From Eudorina sp. 2006-703-Eu-15 (taxonomy: Eukaryota > Chlorophyta > Chlorophyceae > Chlamydomonadales > Volvocaceae), in the NCBI GenBank assembly GCA_003117195.1, contig BDSI01000051.1:244539-308538 (forward strand): a stretch of 64,000 nt of DNA, in the 5' to 3' direction. Position numbers and translations under genes: made by a program. Below, piece by piece: positions 1 through 11,524 of this stretch. The first letter of the stretch is position 1. Each line of letters begins with the position of its first letter. The notes under the pieces are model-generated. The model had not been told where the DNA came from and searched no databases. It worked only from the letters and a program-made list of their open reading frames with translations.

Positions 1-612
1 GGCGGCAGGGCTGCGCGGCAGCGGCGAGCCTGCACTTGCTGGGATGCGAACTCGAAGACAGGGCGGCAGCTGCCGCGTGCGAGCCGATCCACCAACCCGT
101 TGGGATGTCAGTGAACATGTTACTGCCCGCTCCACCGCCAACCTGCATGACCCTCCGAACACAACCGGCACAGCCGCTTTCGTGAGTTGTCACCCACACC
201 GTGACGATAGGGCACTGCATGCAGGCGCGAAATCCCGCCCCACCTCACTTCAGCAATGCGGGCCTGCCCGTCACAATACCGTCTGCATCCGACAAAAACG
301 CACGCGCTGCAGAAAAGTGCGGAACTGCACGGAACTCGGGCCTTTTGAGCAACACCGCTGCTGCCTACCTCTGGCCATACTCTGATTTTCCAACAATGCC
401 AAGCCAAGTGCTTTCCTAACGATCTGACTGTAAGGACCGCGCGCAAGTTTCCATTCCAAGGCAACACGATACACTTCCGTTCACCGTACAGCCTCAGGGA
501 CCCGTCCGCTCGCTTGGCGGCGAGCTGTACGCAGCAGCACCCCTAGGCAAGCCACGGTGGAGATACCGCCCTCCCGCCCTCCATCACGTCTGTCTGTGGG
601 GTGCGTCGCGCC
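1..612. other. Region downstream of gene A, no gene seen
   Basis: This stretch lies 3' of gene A on its strand and probably holds its 3' UTR. Open frames here are short, overlap on both strands and show no domain motif. I found no TGTAA poly(A) signal on the minus strand in it. Nothing else is supported. Confidence 0.5.
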
Positions 613-3600
613 TCACGCATCGAAGTAGGTCGGGTAGGTGGGGCAGCAGGTCCGCGAGGAGTCAAAGATGTTGGTCCTGCGGGGCGTTCACATATATATA
701 CACACACACACACACACAGACACACGGGTCCTGAGCGACACCAAAAGTTCACCAAATCGACAGCGGCCTTCCGACGCCGCCGCCTTTTGCTACTGTATGG
801 GTCGGGCATTGGGTATATCATATACGCATACGGGCAACTTTTTGGGCACTACTCTGCTGCCCTTGCATGTCACGCACACCTGTTTCTGCCTGCCTGAGAA
901 CACACGGGTCCCTGAGTAAGTTGCATGGGACTGGGTGGTTCGGGCGGGTTTTTCGCTAAACACACCTACGCGGGTTTCTCTAGGGTTTGGGGCGGGTTTC
1001 ACACACGGGCAAATCACACACACGCGGGTGGCACACACGGGTCACGGCCGTGGAGCGGCTGCAGTCCAGCAGCTCGCAGCGTGCGGCACACACATCCCAC
1101 GGCCCAACCCCCCCGCGCGCGAGCTCCTTTCCGCATCTTCCGTATTCCCACGCACATATACACACACACAGGAACGAGGAACGCGGAACGAGGCATTTCT
1201 GCAGCCCGCACTCACCAGCATGTGTTGGGAGTGGGGCCCAGGCACAGCTGGTCAAGGGTCACGGCCCTGTCCACCTCGGGACACACCACGCCGCCGTCGG
1301 CCTGGGTCGCATTCCAGTTGACGGGTGTGGCCTTCAGCGTCTCGTCGCCTCGGCCGCCCCAGGAGGCCGAGATGTTGGTCCAGCGGGGCGCCCCGGCGGC
1401 CCGGAGGCTGAAGCCCAGCACCTTGCCCCGCACCGCCTCGTTGGCCCAGAACTCCACCTTTTGGACGGTGCTGGTGTTGGCGCACGGCTGTGCGGGGAGG
1501 GAGGGAGGGGGGAGGGGGTTAAATTGGAAAGACTTAAACCCGAAAGAACGAACCCGGACACACCCAGAAATATTCAGCAGGTAAGGGGGACAGGGCATCG
1601 GGGAGCGTTGCGGAGAAGGTGGTTGTTGGACGGCATGGAGCCGCTAGCTAGGGCCGGGAGGACTGCCGGCAGGTTACGCCGGGATGGGGGCAGAGCGACA
1701 GTACCCTGGTTGGGGAGCGCTGGCGACCCGGGCACCTGCAATTGAGCTCACCCCTGCAAGTGGCATCACCGTCTTCAACGTGAAGCAGTAGAGCACGGTG
1801 GTGTTTCTGCGGCCGGGCAGCTGCGTGATCGTGTCGTCGGGGGCGAAGGGCGTCACGCCCTGGGTGTTGTTGCACCTGCAAGGCGAGGGCAGGGCACCGG
1901 GTCACATCCTGGCTCACCCGCACACTTACACGAACACGCACCTAGCACCTAGCACCTAGCAAGCAGGCGCCGGTCTGTGGCCTTTCGTGACTGGTTTTCC
2001 AAATTGGTCATTCTGTCTCGAGGTGATGCCCATTCGCACCAATCCAAGGTAGGCGTTGAAGCGTGTCGTTGCAAATACATACAGCAACAAAAAATAGCGT
2101 ACTGTTATATGTGAACCGCTATGGTGTGGACTGGAGGCGCAGGAGCGGATGGCGGGCGACTCGGGAAGTTGGCGGGCGCTCCGTCAACCGGGCACGCCCC
2201 CCCCGCGCCCGCCCCTGGCACCCCTACCGCCTCACGCCTACCCAAGCAACTCACGCGCATTTGGGGAAGGGCATGACGGTGGTGGTGATGCCCTTGCAGG
2301 CCGTGGACTTGAGGGTGTCCAGGCAGCTGGGCGGCAATGCGGTGGGGTCGGCGCCGTCACCGCCCACCACCACCGCGATCGTGTAGTTGCTCAGCTCCGC
2401 GGGGCAGGTGGACGTCAGATCCCCCGTCACCAGCGACAGCCAGGTTACCGCCAGGTCGTCGATGTCGGCCTTGAGCTTGGCGCCGTCGGGCTCGGAAGCG
2501 AAGGTGCCGCAGACCTTGGCCAGGTTGGCCTCGCAGCTGACCTGGTCGAAGGCGTCCGAGATCGTGGCGCCCACCTCAGCCGACATCGACGCGATGTCGC
2601 GCGCGACGGTGGCGGTCATGTTGGCGCACTTGGCCGCGGTGAGGTTGAAGGGCTTGCTGACGGGGCCGGTGGGGGTGAGCGCGAAATAGACGCAGGTGCG
2701 GCAGGGCTTGAGGGACACCTCGGAGGTGGGGCAGCAGTCGTCCGACGTGTCGAAGAGCGCGGCGGCGCAAGTGCCGGGCGCGGCGCCGGCGGGCGGGAGG
2801 CAGAGGTCCTCCAGGGAGGTGCAGCCCTTGCCGCCGGCGTTGGTGCGGAGCGTGACGCAGACCTCCGCGCCGTCGGCGGTTGTGAGGTTGAGGCCCAGCT
2901 GCGTGAGCTTCAGCACGGCGGCGGTGGAGGGGCCGTTGGGCGCCTTGTCGTAGGTGGCGGCGACCCGGGTGCGGACGCCGTTGATGGTGGCCAGGACGGA
3001 AGAGCCGGGCACGCGGCAGCTGGGGTTGACGTTGAACTGCGGGTGGGTGGGCCAGGGGGATGGGTAGTCGAGCGGGGTGGGGGCGGCGAGCCAGCCGGTC
3101 AGGGGCCCGGTCGGAACACGGACACACGCAAAGACGCAGTACCGCTGAAGGAGCGGGTTCAATCCACGGCCTGGAAAGCGAACGGGAATCGGAATAAGGA
3201 TGAAGAGTGTCCGACCTCCGACGAAGAGTGATCGTCACCAGCGGCATCGTGTTCACGCATCGCGGCTGAAGGACATCGGCGGCATCATCACCGATCCCGC
3301 TGCAAGCCCGTTGAAATATTGATTAATCACAGGTGCCGTATTCCTCATTTTAATACCCCTGACGGGTGCATCTCAGCCGCTTTCCTGGGGCGCAAGGTAA
3401 TGCGATGTGGAGGCGATGGGAATCCATTCGTTCGGTGCGGTTCAGCGGGTCGCCCAGGGTTACCTCGATCTTTCGCAAGTCGGCCTTGGAGCAGCAGTAG
3501 CTGGTGCAGCCTGCCGGAGGGCTGACTTTCACTTTGAAGCAGTACGTGCCCTTGGTCTTGGAGGTAACGGCGGGCTCAAGGCTGTAGGCCCCGCTCGTCG

Positions 3601-3957
3601 TGTTGCACTGGCAGTAGGGGAAGGCGCTATTCTTCGATGGCGCATTTTGCTGGGCTTGGACCACGACAGCCCTGAAATTCGGAAGGGGAAAATGTTGTTG
3701 AATCTGCTGTTAGTGCATGGATGCCCCTCACGGCGCGCGAGAATTATTGTGCAACGAAGCTCCAGGTGCGAGTCTCGACAGTCTCGACAGAGCTGCCTGA
3801 TGCGATCGAAATCGGATAGCTTTTCCGGCCTCGATAATCTCAGGTTATTTCCAAATTTATCAAAAATATTAAAACTACAGGAATACAGAACGCGAGAGTG
3901 CGGGTGCACTCACAGGACCGCGACGCAGGCGACGGCAACCAAGACGCGAGGTAGCAT
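613..3957 (-). CDS. Pherophorin without proline rod (gene A)
   Basis: Six exons in transcript order: 3957-3914, 3671-3464, 3036-2255, 1875-1752, 1487-1216, 676-613. All introns are GT-AG and the phases join without a stop, giving 497 aa. The start was chosen because the 44-nt first exon plus exon 2 makes a clean signal peptide (MLPRVLVAVACVAV, then LAVVVQA before Gln). Domain 1 (about residues 26-187) shows FPYCQC, YCF, CCSKADLRKIE, LTQLGLN and DDCCP. A conserved middle region follows, with CRTCVYF and KVCGTF. Domain 2 (about 340-497) runs from FPKC through CNNTQG, LYCF, VEFW, VNWN and CLGP to RTCCPTY on the last exon. Pherophorins are secreted hydroxyproline-rich matrix glycoproteins of volvocine algae. 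Unlike its neighbours, this gene has only a short TSEVSLKP-type spacer where the rod should be. Closest in exon plan and sequence to gene B. Family assignment is firm; matrix role is inferred from the family. Confidence 0.87.
690..727. repeat. TA/CA microsatellite in last intron of gene A
   Basis: Alternating TA then CA repeats begin 14 bases upstream (sense direction) of the last acceptor of gene A. In the sense strand this reads as a GT/TG tract. The same intron has several scattered copies of a CACACGGGTC word (near 720, 900, 1002 and 1031). Confidence 0.8.
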
Positions 3958-4007
3958 TTTTGGTGATTGTTTAAGTGCAACGTGTCTGAACCGTAAAATT
4001 GCGTTGT

Positions 4008-4017
4008 CATATATATG
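4008..4017 (-). promoter_or_regulatory. TATA-like box of gene A
   Basis: CATATATATG on the minus strand, about 55 bp upstream of the gene A ATG. Its spacing matches the boxes of genes B, C and E. Transcription would then start about 25-30 bases before the ATG. Confidence 0.55.
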
Positions 4018-5558
4018 CGGTATTCGGTCCAGACGGTGGGCGAAGGTGGGCGTCGTATCAGGCAGTAACTGCACTTTGCCGCTGCATGCCTACGTCTTCG
4101 TGCTTAAATCTCAGAAAGGGCTGATCGAAGAATCCATATGTCTAGAAACTCAAGCAATCGCGGCGCGAATGCCGTACCATGCGTTAAAACCTGATGAAAC
4201 GGCCACTTAACGCTACCAGCTCATGAGCTGCACTCCGCGAATGGACGAGTTACGTGAGAAACCTTGACGGTACATGAATAAAGGGAAGGCTTCCTCAGCG
4301 GGTTTTACCCTACCTTTCGCGCTCACTCTTGTCCGGTTCGTCTTCATGGTTGAGAATTTTCTTACGACCCGTTACCGTACGGCGACTTAAAAAACTTCGC
4401 TGAAAGATTCACACCAGTGGACTTTGGATACAAGGGATGGAAGTATATGGCCCCACTTCGTCCTTAGCTACATCACGTAAACCGACCTTACCAATGGCCA
4501 CCCTACAGGTTATTTCTAAAATAAGAAGATAAATTATCCCAACAACATTGTATCTTCACTATGCAAGAAGATGCGGAGAAGATGAATGGGGTGGCGTGCA
4601 AGCGAGTTAGGTGGGTTTGCATTGGCTGTAGCAACTGCAGCAGCAGGTGTTGCCAGCCCTTGCCGCGGGCAAAATCAGCAAACAAGGACAATTTGCATCA
4701 AATTAGAGGGGCATTTCCGTTGCACCTATTTGCTCACAGCAACGATAGGCTCTTCTCGCACGTGCTCAGTGCATGCGTGCCATGCCGAGATCGTACTTTC
4801 CCCGGCGTTGCCCTGGCCGAGCGCGGAAACTGCAATCCACCAGTATTATTAACATGGTAGGATAAAAGTTTAAACTATTTTCTGTAGTTGTCCAGATTTA
4901 CATCAGTATGCCACAAAGGTAACTTGGAACTGAATAGTCCATTCGATCGACACGGCTCGACAGGACTCGACCAACAATTACCCAGGCGCCTTCCATACAT
5001 GATACCGACGTAAAATAAACTAGTGAATAAGACGAAATCTAGATATTAAATCACGCGGTCTTGATAATAAGGGTTTCGTCCCATGATGCAATGCGATGAA
5101 AGCCGGCACACCGATTCGCGCGCAAGGAAATACATTTGAGAGCATATTTCCACCGTTCATACATCACCATTGCCATCAGTCGCATCAGTTGACACAGCAA
5201 CGCGTCGCGCCCGTCCGCCCGTTGGCTCCGTCCGTTCGACAACCGCCCTCTCGATGTGAAGGGGCACTCTAACGCGTCGGCTGTTATCTCGAGACAACGG
5301 GGGTATATTATCAGTCGATTTTGCAGGACGCTGCATCACCGCAACCAGAGCGTGCTCTTCATCGGAATCCGCTGCTGGACTCAGACGTTGCCAGGAGGAC
5401 CAGGAGGACCAGAGTCAATACATCGATGCCACGAGCTGCACACATATTACAACGAACGACCCCGTCCGCTCTACGAGCCCTCACGCAGGAGCCATGCCGG
5501 CAACTTGACGTAGCCGCACCGATCCATGCCTTGCCGCATTGTCGCTGTATTATTATTA

Positions 5559-5583
5559 GGATGTTACAGCGGACCCCGCTGTA
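5559..5583. repeat. Solo end of the TIR element family
   Basis: GGATGTTACAGCGGACCCC followed directly by GCTGTA, preceded by an ATTATTATTA run. TACAGCGG and CCGCTGTA form a perfect inverted repeat around three bases. It looks like the two ends of a transposon brought together after loss of the interior. Confidence 0.5.
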
Positions 5584-6263
5584 GTCGATGTGTGTTTTTG
5601 CCTGCGTGGTCGCGAGTGTAAGGTGCTTGCGAGCTCTCTCCCCTGAGAGCCGGGAACCAGAGTACCAGACCGTGCAATGTCCAAACGATCCGGAGACACA
5701 GAGAGCAAAAGGAAAAGGGTCCCCTCTGCACCTTCGGTGCGGGCGACCGTGACTGTGTACACAGACGTTCACCAGGGTGGGAGACGTCTGCGTCATGTCA
5801 TGGTACACCGCCGGGCGAGACGGGCGAGCCCGACACGTCGATCAACCGACTGGAATGCGGCACAGGACAGCCCATTCCGTCGGCATCCCTAGAGCCGGAG
5901 CGAACACCGTGAACCTTGGAACTGTGTGCATCTCCCCTGATGCATCATAAGACGTGCCTTCGCCACAGTCCGCCTGCGGCTGAATGACAAGACCGACCCC
6001 ATGGGAGTGGCAAGTGACCGGGGGACGTCACCTGCTGGGGGACACTCGGCCGGCAAGCTGATGCGTGGCAAGGCAAAGGAGCGGTACGACACGTACGGAC
6101 GGGCTGCGAGACAAAACCCGTGCCACGACGGCCGCGTCCCCCAGGTTGGTTTGGATGTCACATTTGAGGGCCGGCAGGCACACAGGACCGCCTCGCCCCC
6201 CGTCCCTCTGCCTTCACCCGCCCTACCCTGGTCCACTCCTATTTACAGGCAGCCAATCAGGTA

Positions 6264-7303
6264 TTACTATTATTAATGATGTTACAGTGACCCTCGCGGG
6301 TCACAGGTGCCGCAGCCGCAACCACCTCACCACACACAGCAAAAAACGAAACCGCGCCACCGTGGCGCACCAGACAAGCTCCACGCACAAGTGCACCGAA
6401 ACATACCCCGCACACACTCTACCAGGGAAACACCCCGTTCCTGAGGATCAGTCACAGCCAAGGATAACGCCCGCGCAGGCGGAGTTAACGGTAGCCCCCG
6501 GGCCGCATCCTCCATTACCGTTGGGGCTGCATGGTTCGGGAATTACATATTTCTTGTGTCTGGGACGTTGTCGTCTTGGCTGCAACCAGTGCCATGGAAA
6601 CGGGCCGGCGAGCCCTGAGGGCCGACAGGTCCAGGAACGCGGGCGGGATCCCGCGGCCCTGAGGGTACGCTGAAGGGCTAGCCGCCCGGCGGGCAGTGGC
6701 AGACTTTTGGAGCCGACTCTACGACTTCGCTGAGCTGGGAGTCCCAGTGAAAGGGTGGTCAGCGGTGGGGGCTACACACCCCATCCTGAAAGTGCAGGAC
6801 GGTCGTCTTGTGTGCCGAGGCCCGGTTCCGTCAGGCCAGGATTCTTAAGCCCTGTAGGTACTCTGTCGTAATAGACCGCGGGTGGACAGGGCACTGACGC
6901 CCAGTGGAGCTATCGCTAGGTGTGGGCGGTTTTTTCGGCCCGGTGGAACCGTACGGGCAGGCCCCTGAATGGTGACTCGCGAGCCCCCGTGGCCCTCCAA
7001 GACTAGGGGCCACCGCTGGAGAAGTGACCCCGCCTTGGTGGGGGTGGTGGTTCACTAATAGGGGCGCCCTGGTGGCTAACTCCCCCTGAGCGGGCTTTAT
7101 CCCTTGCCATGGTTGGTTCTCAGGAACGAGGTGGTTCCCTGGTAGTGTGGGCCCGGGGAGTGTTTCGGTGCACTTGGGGAGCCTGTCCGGAGCGCCATGG
7201 TGGCGTTAGTTCATTTAGGCAGTGTATGGTGAGGAAGCCTCGGCTGTCGCCGGGGCTGTCACCGATGACCCGCGGGGTCCGCTGTAACATCCTAATAATA
7301 TTT
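6264..7303. mobile_element. Non-autonomous TIR element, about 1 kb
   Basis: The left end at 6279-6309 (GATGTTACAGTGACCCTCGC...) and right end at 7258-7291 are imperfect inverted repeats sharing the core GTTACAG.GACCC.CGCGGGTCA. Both outer flanks are ATT/AAT repeats. The interior has no open frame resembling a transposase, so it would need enzymes supplied by another element. The left end also contains a short perfect palindrome, GTGACCC / GGGTCAC. Family is unknown to me. Confidence 0.6.
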
Positions 7304-7560
7304 GTTGTCCTCAGTACGTTACACTCTGTAGCAGCCAGCACTCAGATCCCGGCAGTGTTCTCGTACTGTAAGGCAGCTGCCGGCACTCAGATCCCGGCAA
7401 AATCGTCCAATAAATGGAAGTAAGACCCCCCGTGACCTCCGGGTCGAAACCCATCGCAACTGCTGTTCCCCGGTCACTACCAAACTCCAGCCATTGCTAA
7501 CCAAAGCTCCTGACCTGCATTGGCACAATCATTAGTATTCTAGCATTTTTTAAGTTGCCC

Positions 7561-7660
7561 CTAGTGGCCAGTGGTAGAGCATCAGTCTCTCGCTCTCTTC
7601 CCGGACCTTGAAAGTAATCTTACTGAGGTGCAACTTGTAGCTGGAGTTCGAACGTTGGAA
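7561..7660 (+). mobile_element. tRNA-like sequence, possible SINE head
   Basis: TGGCCAGTGGTAGAGCATCA resembles a tRNA D-arm/A box, and GAGTTCGAAC about 75 bases later resembles a B box. The spacing is longer than in an intronless tRNA, and the T-stem flanking TTCGAAC does not pair, so a working tRNA gene is unlikely. A tRNA-derived SINE remnant is the better reading, with low certainty. Confidence 0.3.
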
Positions 7661-10600
7661 CACTATTCAAACGCGATTAACTGTCGTCGACTCAGGTGCT
7701 GAGGCGGTTGGTACTTAACCAATACAATGTCCAGGACCAACTCCCTCCAGCCCGCTTGGTGGCCGTCTTGCCGCGTCTAAGAGGGTGTTTCCAATCAGGG
7801 GTGCTTCGAATTTTCTCACGCGCACTCCATCCGTTTGCCTCAAACGCGACATAGGAAGAAGGAAGTTAATGTGAAATTGCTTATTATGTTTGTAAAAAGC
7901 TGCACAACGAGGAAGCTGGTAAGGCCCATTGGAAACGTCCGTACCTTTAGGGCACCTCTGGTCGCCGCTAAGTTAAGGGATGCCCCGGAGCATCCCCAAA
8001 GCATAGAGGTGACCTCTAGCAACTTGGCGGGAATTGTAAACATTGTTCTTTTTAAATTCTATTCATTCAGCAATTACTTTGACTCGCAGTTCTATTTCCC
8101 TTCACTTCTGGTCGCGTTGACTGACGTCACCCGACACCGGCTTGGACCTTCAGGACGTCGCAGCATGGCGCATCCGCTAAACAATGTTCAGCAAGCATTC
8201 ACTGCTCGTTTCGGTGATCATCCACATGCTTTGCTGCTCAGGCAGCACCAATTGCACGCCGACATGGACTGGCGGGTCGCTCAGGCCGGGAGACCGGATA
8301 ACAGCCGGAGTAAAAACTCTTTGCGCATTTTTGTATATTGCCTACAAGGAACAATCAAAGGATCGCATTTTCACAATGTATTGAAAGCGCCAAAATTGGT
8401 TTCGGGGCTAACTTAAAGGTGACTGGAAACGTCCAACCTTTACTTGACCTCTAGACCTCGGTCACTTTAGAGGCCGCCCCCCTGATTGGAAACAGGCCCT
8501 AAGCACTGGCAATAATGTCCCCGACTAGCCGCGTCTAAGCGCTGGCGAGAATGACCCAATTAGCCGCGTCTAGGCGCTGGAAACAATATAAACGGCCGCG
8601 TCTGTCTAGCGCTCGGCCTTCAATGCCGCGTATATTCGCAGGAGATGGATGCGGGCCGCGCCCTAGCGCAGTCGCACTGTAGTTTGGCGAGCGGCCGTGT
8701 CGCCGCCCTCCGGCGCGCATCAAAACGACTTTTCACTACTCCTGCTGCTTGTAACCTGCGACACGTGTTGACGTCCAGCAGGTGACAAACTTTAACTGCA
8801 AACGGCGATCCCGCGGACGCTGTTTGCCGCCGACGTATCAGCGTGACTCTGAGCTACAGGTCAATATTCTTTCGTTTCATCCCACGATTGCAACTCGACC
8901 AGCTTTGAAGTCAACCAGGACGGCGAAGCAGACGCAGGCACATGGTTTCATTTTCATTTACTTTATCTTTACTTCAGGCACTGTTATGTATGACATAATC
9001 TCATGAACTCATTGACTTTGCATTCCCTTAACATCGACGAAAAATCGGAATCAGCTCTGCAGCTGATGGACAGCCAGAGAATATAGACTAAACATGCGGT
9101 ATGTAAATAGACAACTCAGCGTCGGAGAGGACGTCGGAGAGGATTAGGACGTAAATTAGCGATGGTACGGCACCATCGACGTGGTCACGATAAGATACTA
9201 GAAAAGCCAAAGCAACATTATGGAGGATATGTTTTCAATTGGCTATAAATAAGGATTACGCACAGCATTTTTGGGGTGGTTAAAGCCAACCTCACGACCA
9301 TCTCAGAGACCTCCCTCGACTATCGTAGCGTTGCCTCTACGAACGCTGCGACGCTTACCGTATCATGACCGTACCGTGCTTACATGTAACTTGCGTGCAG
9401 CCCGACAGGTTGGCTTTCGTCGACTGCGCCAGGTACGTCGCTATGAGATATTATAAACGACGGTGGCTGCAGTTCTCCGTGGAAGTACTTGCGGGGGAAC
9501 TGGCACAAAACAGGCAGCGAGGACAAGGAGCCTTGCGCGCCCTTCGCATGCATGCCTTGATTTCTTCCTGGAAAACACCCACAAGTTTGAACGATTCGTC
9601 AGCGGAGTCGTGATAAGTGTGGCCCAAACAGTCCGGACTGCGAGCTTATTGTCCCATAACACTGCCCAGGCTTTGCCTAATCATCTACAGCAAATAATGT
9701 GTAAACCATGAACGTACGGTCCTTCAGCTTTTGCCAGTTATTGTCAGTTTACGTCTAGCGGCTAGCGCTTGGTCTCCAATTTGTGAATATGACTACCGGA
9801 ATTAGCTATGTCCTGATCTCAGGGGCAGGCAGAAATTTCTGGATGATTGCCGTGGCGAAAACAAATGTCCTTGCCGCAAAACAAAAAGCACGTACGTCCG
9901 CAACTGGCGGGCTGCCAGTAATTAACCTTGTCATGTGCAGGTTCGCGACACCGGCTTGTCAATTTCTGTCATTGAAAACGCACTGTTCAATTGCACTTCG
10001 TTGGTATGTGGCGTAGGCTTGTCTAATGAAAGCTGTCTTATCTATTGTTACAATCATTCAACCGATGTATCCGCTCCATGAACTGTGTACAGATGGATGA
10101 GTACGGCATTGATTCGAATCAGAGGTGGCTGAATATCGACTCTTCTTGGTTGCTGTTAACCTATGTTACTTTTCACACACAGCCCTTCGGACAATGCCCG
10201 AATCGCTTAGAAGCTTACGCACCGGTCTCCGCTGTATATCTGAGCCGGCATGGATTTGAGAAATTGCGTTAAGTTTGGCGGAAGCATCCGCTCCGAAGCT
10301 CCCCCATTCCAAGCCGCCCGCCAACAGTGGATTTGTTCCATAATTGATGAAGAAACGAGCGTGTTCGCACCGATTTGCAAGGAATTTCAGGAGTCAACTC
10401 CGAAGAATGATCTTCCCTTCCTATCACGAGGAACGGCCGAACCATCCTGCCAAGACGATAAATTCCCAAATGAACAACTACGTCACGACCTTGCGGTCTC
10501 GAGGTCACGTTAATGTGGCCCCCCGGTCAACCGTCGAGGCGACGGTACGGCAACCGTCTCACGACGTCCAGGGCGCCAGCTTCAGGCTGGACCCAGGCCA

Positions 10601-11524
10601 GCCACTACTTTGGTCTTGCCTGTCCCGCCGTGTGCAACCATTCGCATGTCAAAACAGTGAAAACCGGGGGCCGCCAAGCAGCGAGAGCCTGAACGTCCAG
10701 TCGGACGGCGATGTCAGTCCAGCCACGTTCCCTGTCTCGGCGTGGCCGTCATATCCCGGCCGTACAGCCGGAGCAGGCAGGGCACAAGGACTGCGACGAC
10801 AATAGTGTCATGATGGAGGGAGTGAGCAGCTTCACAGCTGCTCCTCCGCGCCCGTTCCCCCCTCCCTCCCGTCCCAAATGGGGGATGGGTAACAGGATGA
10901 CGAGGGGGCCTCGACCCGAGCCGTAAGCAATGCCTCACCCACACGCAAACACACATTCTCACACACGAGTCAAATCACAATACTTCATTTTGATACGCGA
11001 CACACGCCAAACGCACAACCACCACACGCACAGCACACCCACCATTCAGTGGTATCATCAAGGTCAATCAAGCAGGCACCGGAAGCACGCCGCCGCATAC
11101 AGCAGGCAGCCGGGGCGACGCCGAGTCCGCAACAACGACTAGAAACAAATCGTTGCAGCCAACCTGCAACCGAAGCAGCGATCAACCCAGGGACCGCAGA
11201 CGGCTGCTCCGGAGTCCTCCGCAGTCGCCCAATCCTCCGCAGCACCCGACCGCATGGGCCTCTACGCGGGCCCACACCACCCTTACCACACACGAAAAGC
11301 GTCTAGGATGGCGAGACACGCCGCTGAAGGGGCCCCGCAGTGGTGTCCGCCGTTGCCGACACGGATGCCGTCACTGCGCTTTTGGTCGTGATGCCGTGTG
11401 ATGCGGGCTTCACATCATTCAGGCCGGCAGTGCGCAGTGGGGCACTGGGAAAGCCTTCTGCACGGCGCTGCCGATGCGGATCGTGTTTGCCGTCGTGCCC
11501 GGCATCATAAGCGCGCGCCGCTTT

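Larger units (their letters stand above)
3958..11524. other. Intergenic block between genes A and B
   Basis: About 7.6 kb without a supported gene. It holds the upstream region of gene A, a solo inverted-repeat end at 5559-5583, a 1-kb terminal-inverted-repeat element at 6264-7303, a possible SINE at 7561-7660, and short GCCGCGTCTA-type repeats at 8526-8615. Open frames are short, lack the strong G/C third-base preference of the pherophorin exons and show no recognisable domain. One frame at 8184-8384 on the plus strand begins with a signal-peptide-like stretch but has no other support. Confidence 0.5.

Noticed and set aside
4586..4852. 88-codon plus-strand frame with a signal-peptide-like start
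   Set aside because: A second frame is open over the same bases, the tail has no domain, and no downstream exon was found.
7555..7660. Functional tRNA gene
   Set aside because: D-stem and T-stem do not pair and the A/B box distance is too long; kept only as a possible SINE.
8184..8384. 66-codon plus-strand frame with a hydrophobic start (MFSKHSLLVSVIIHML)
   Set aside because: It is embedded in another open frame and has no recognisable domain or splice partner; a small secreted protein cannot be excluded.
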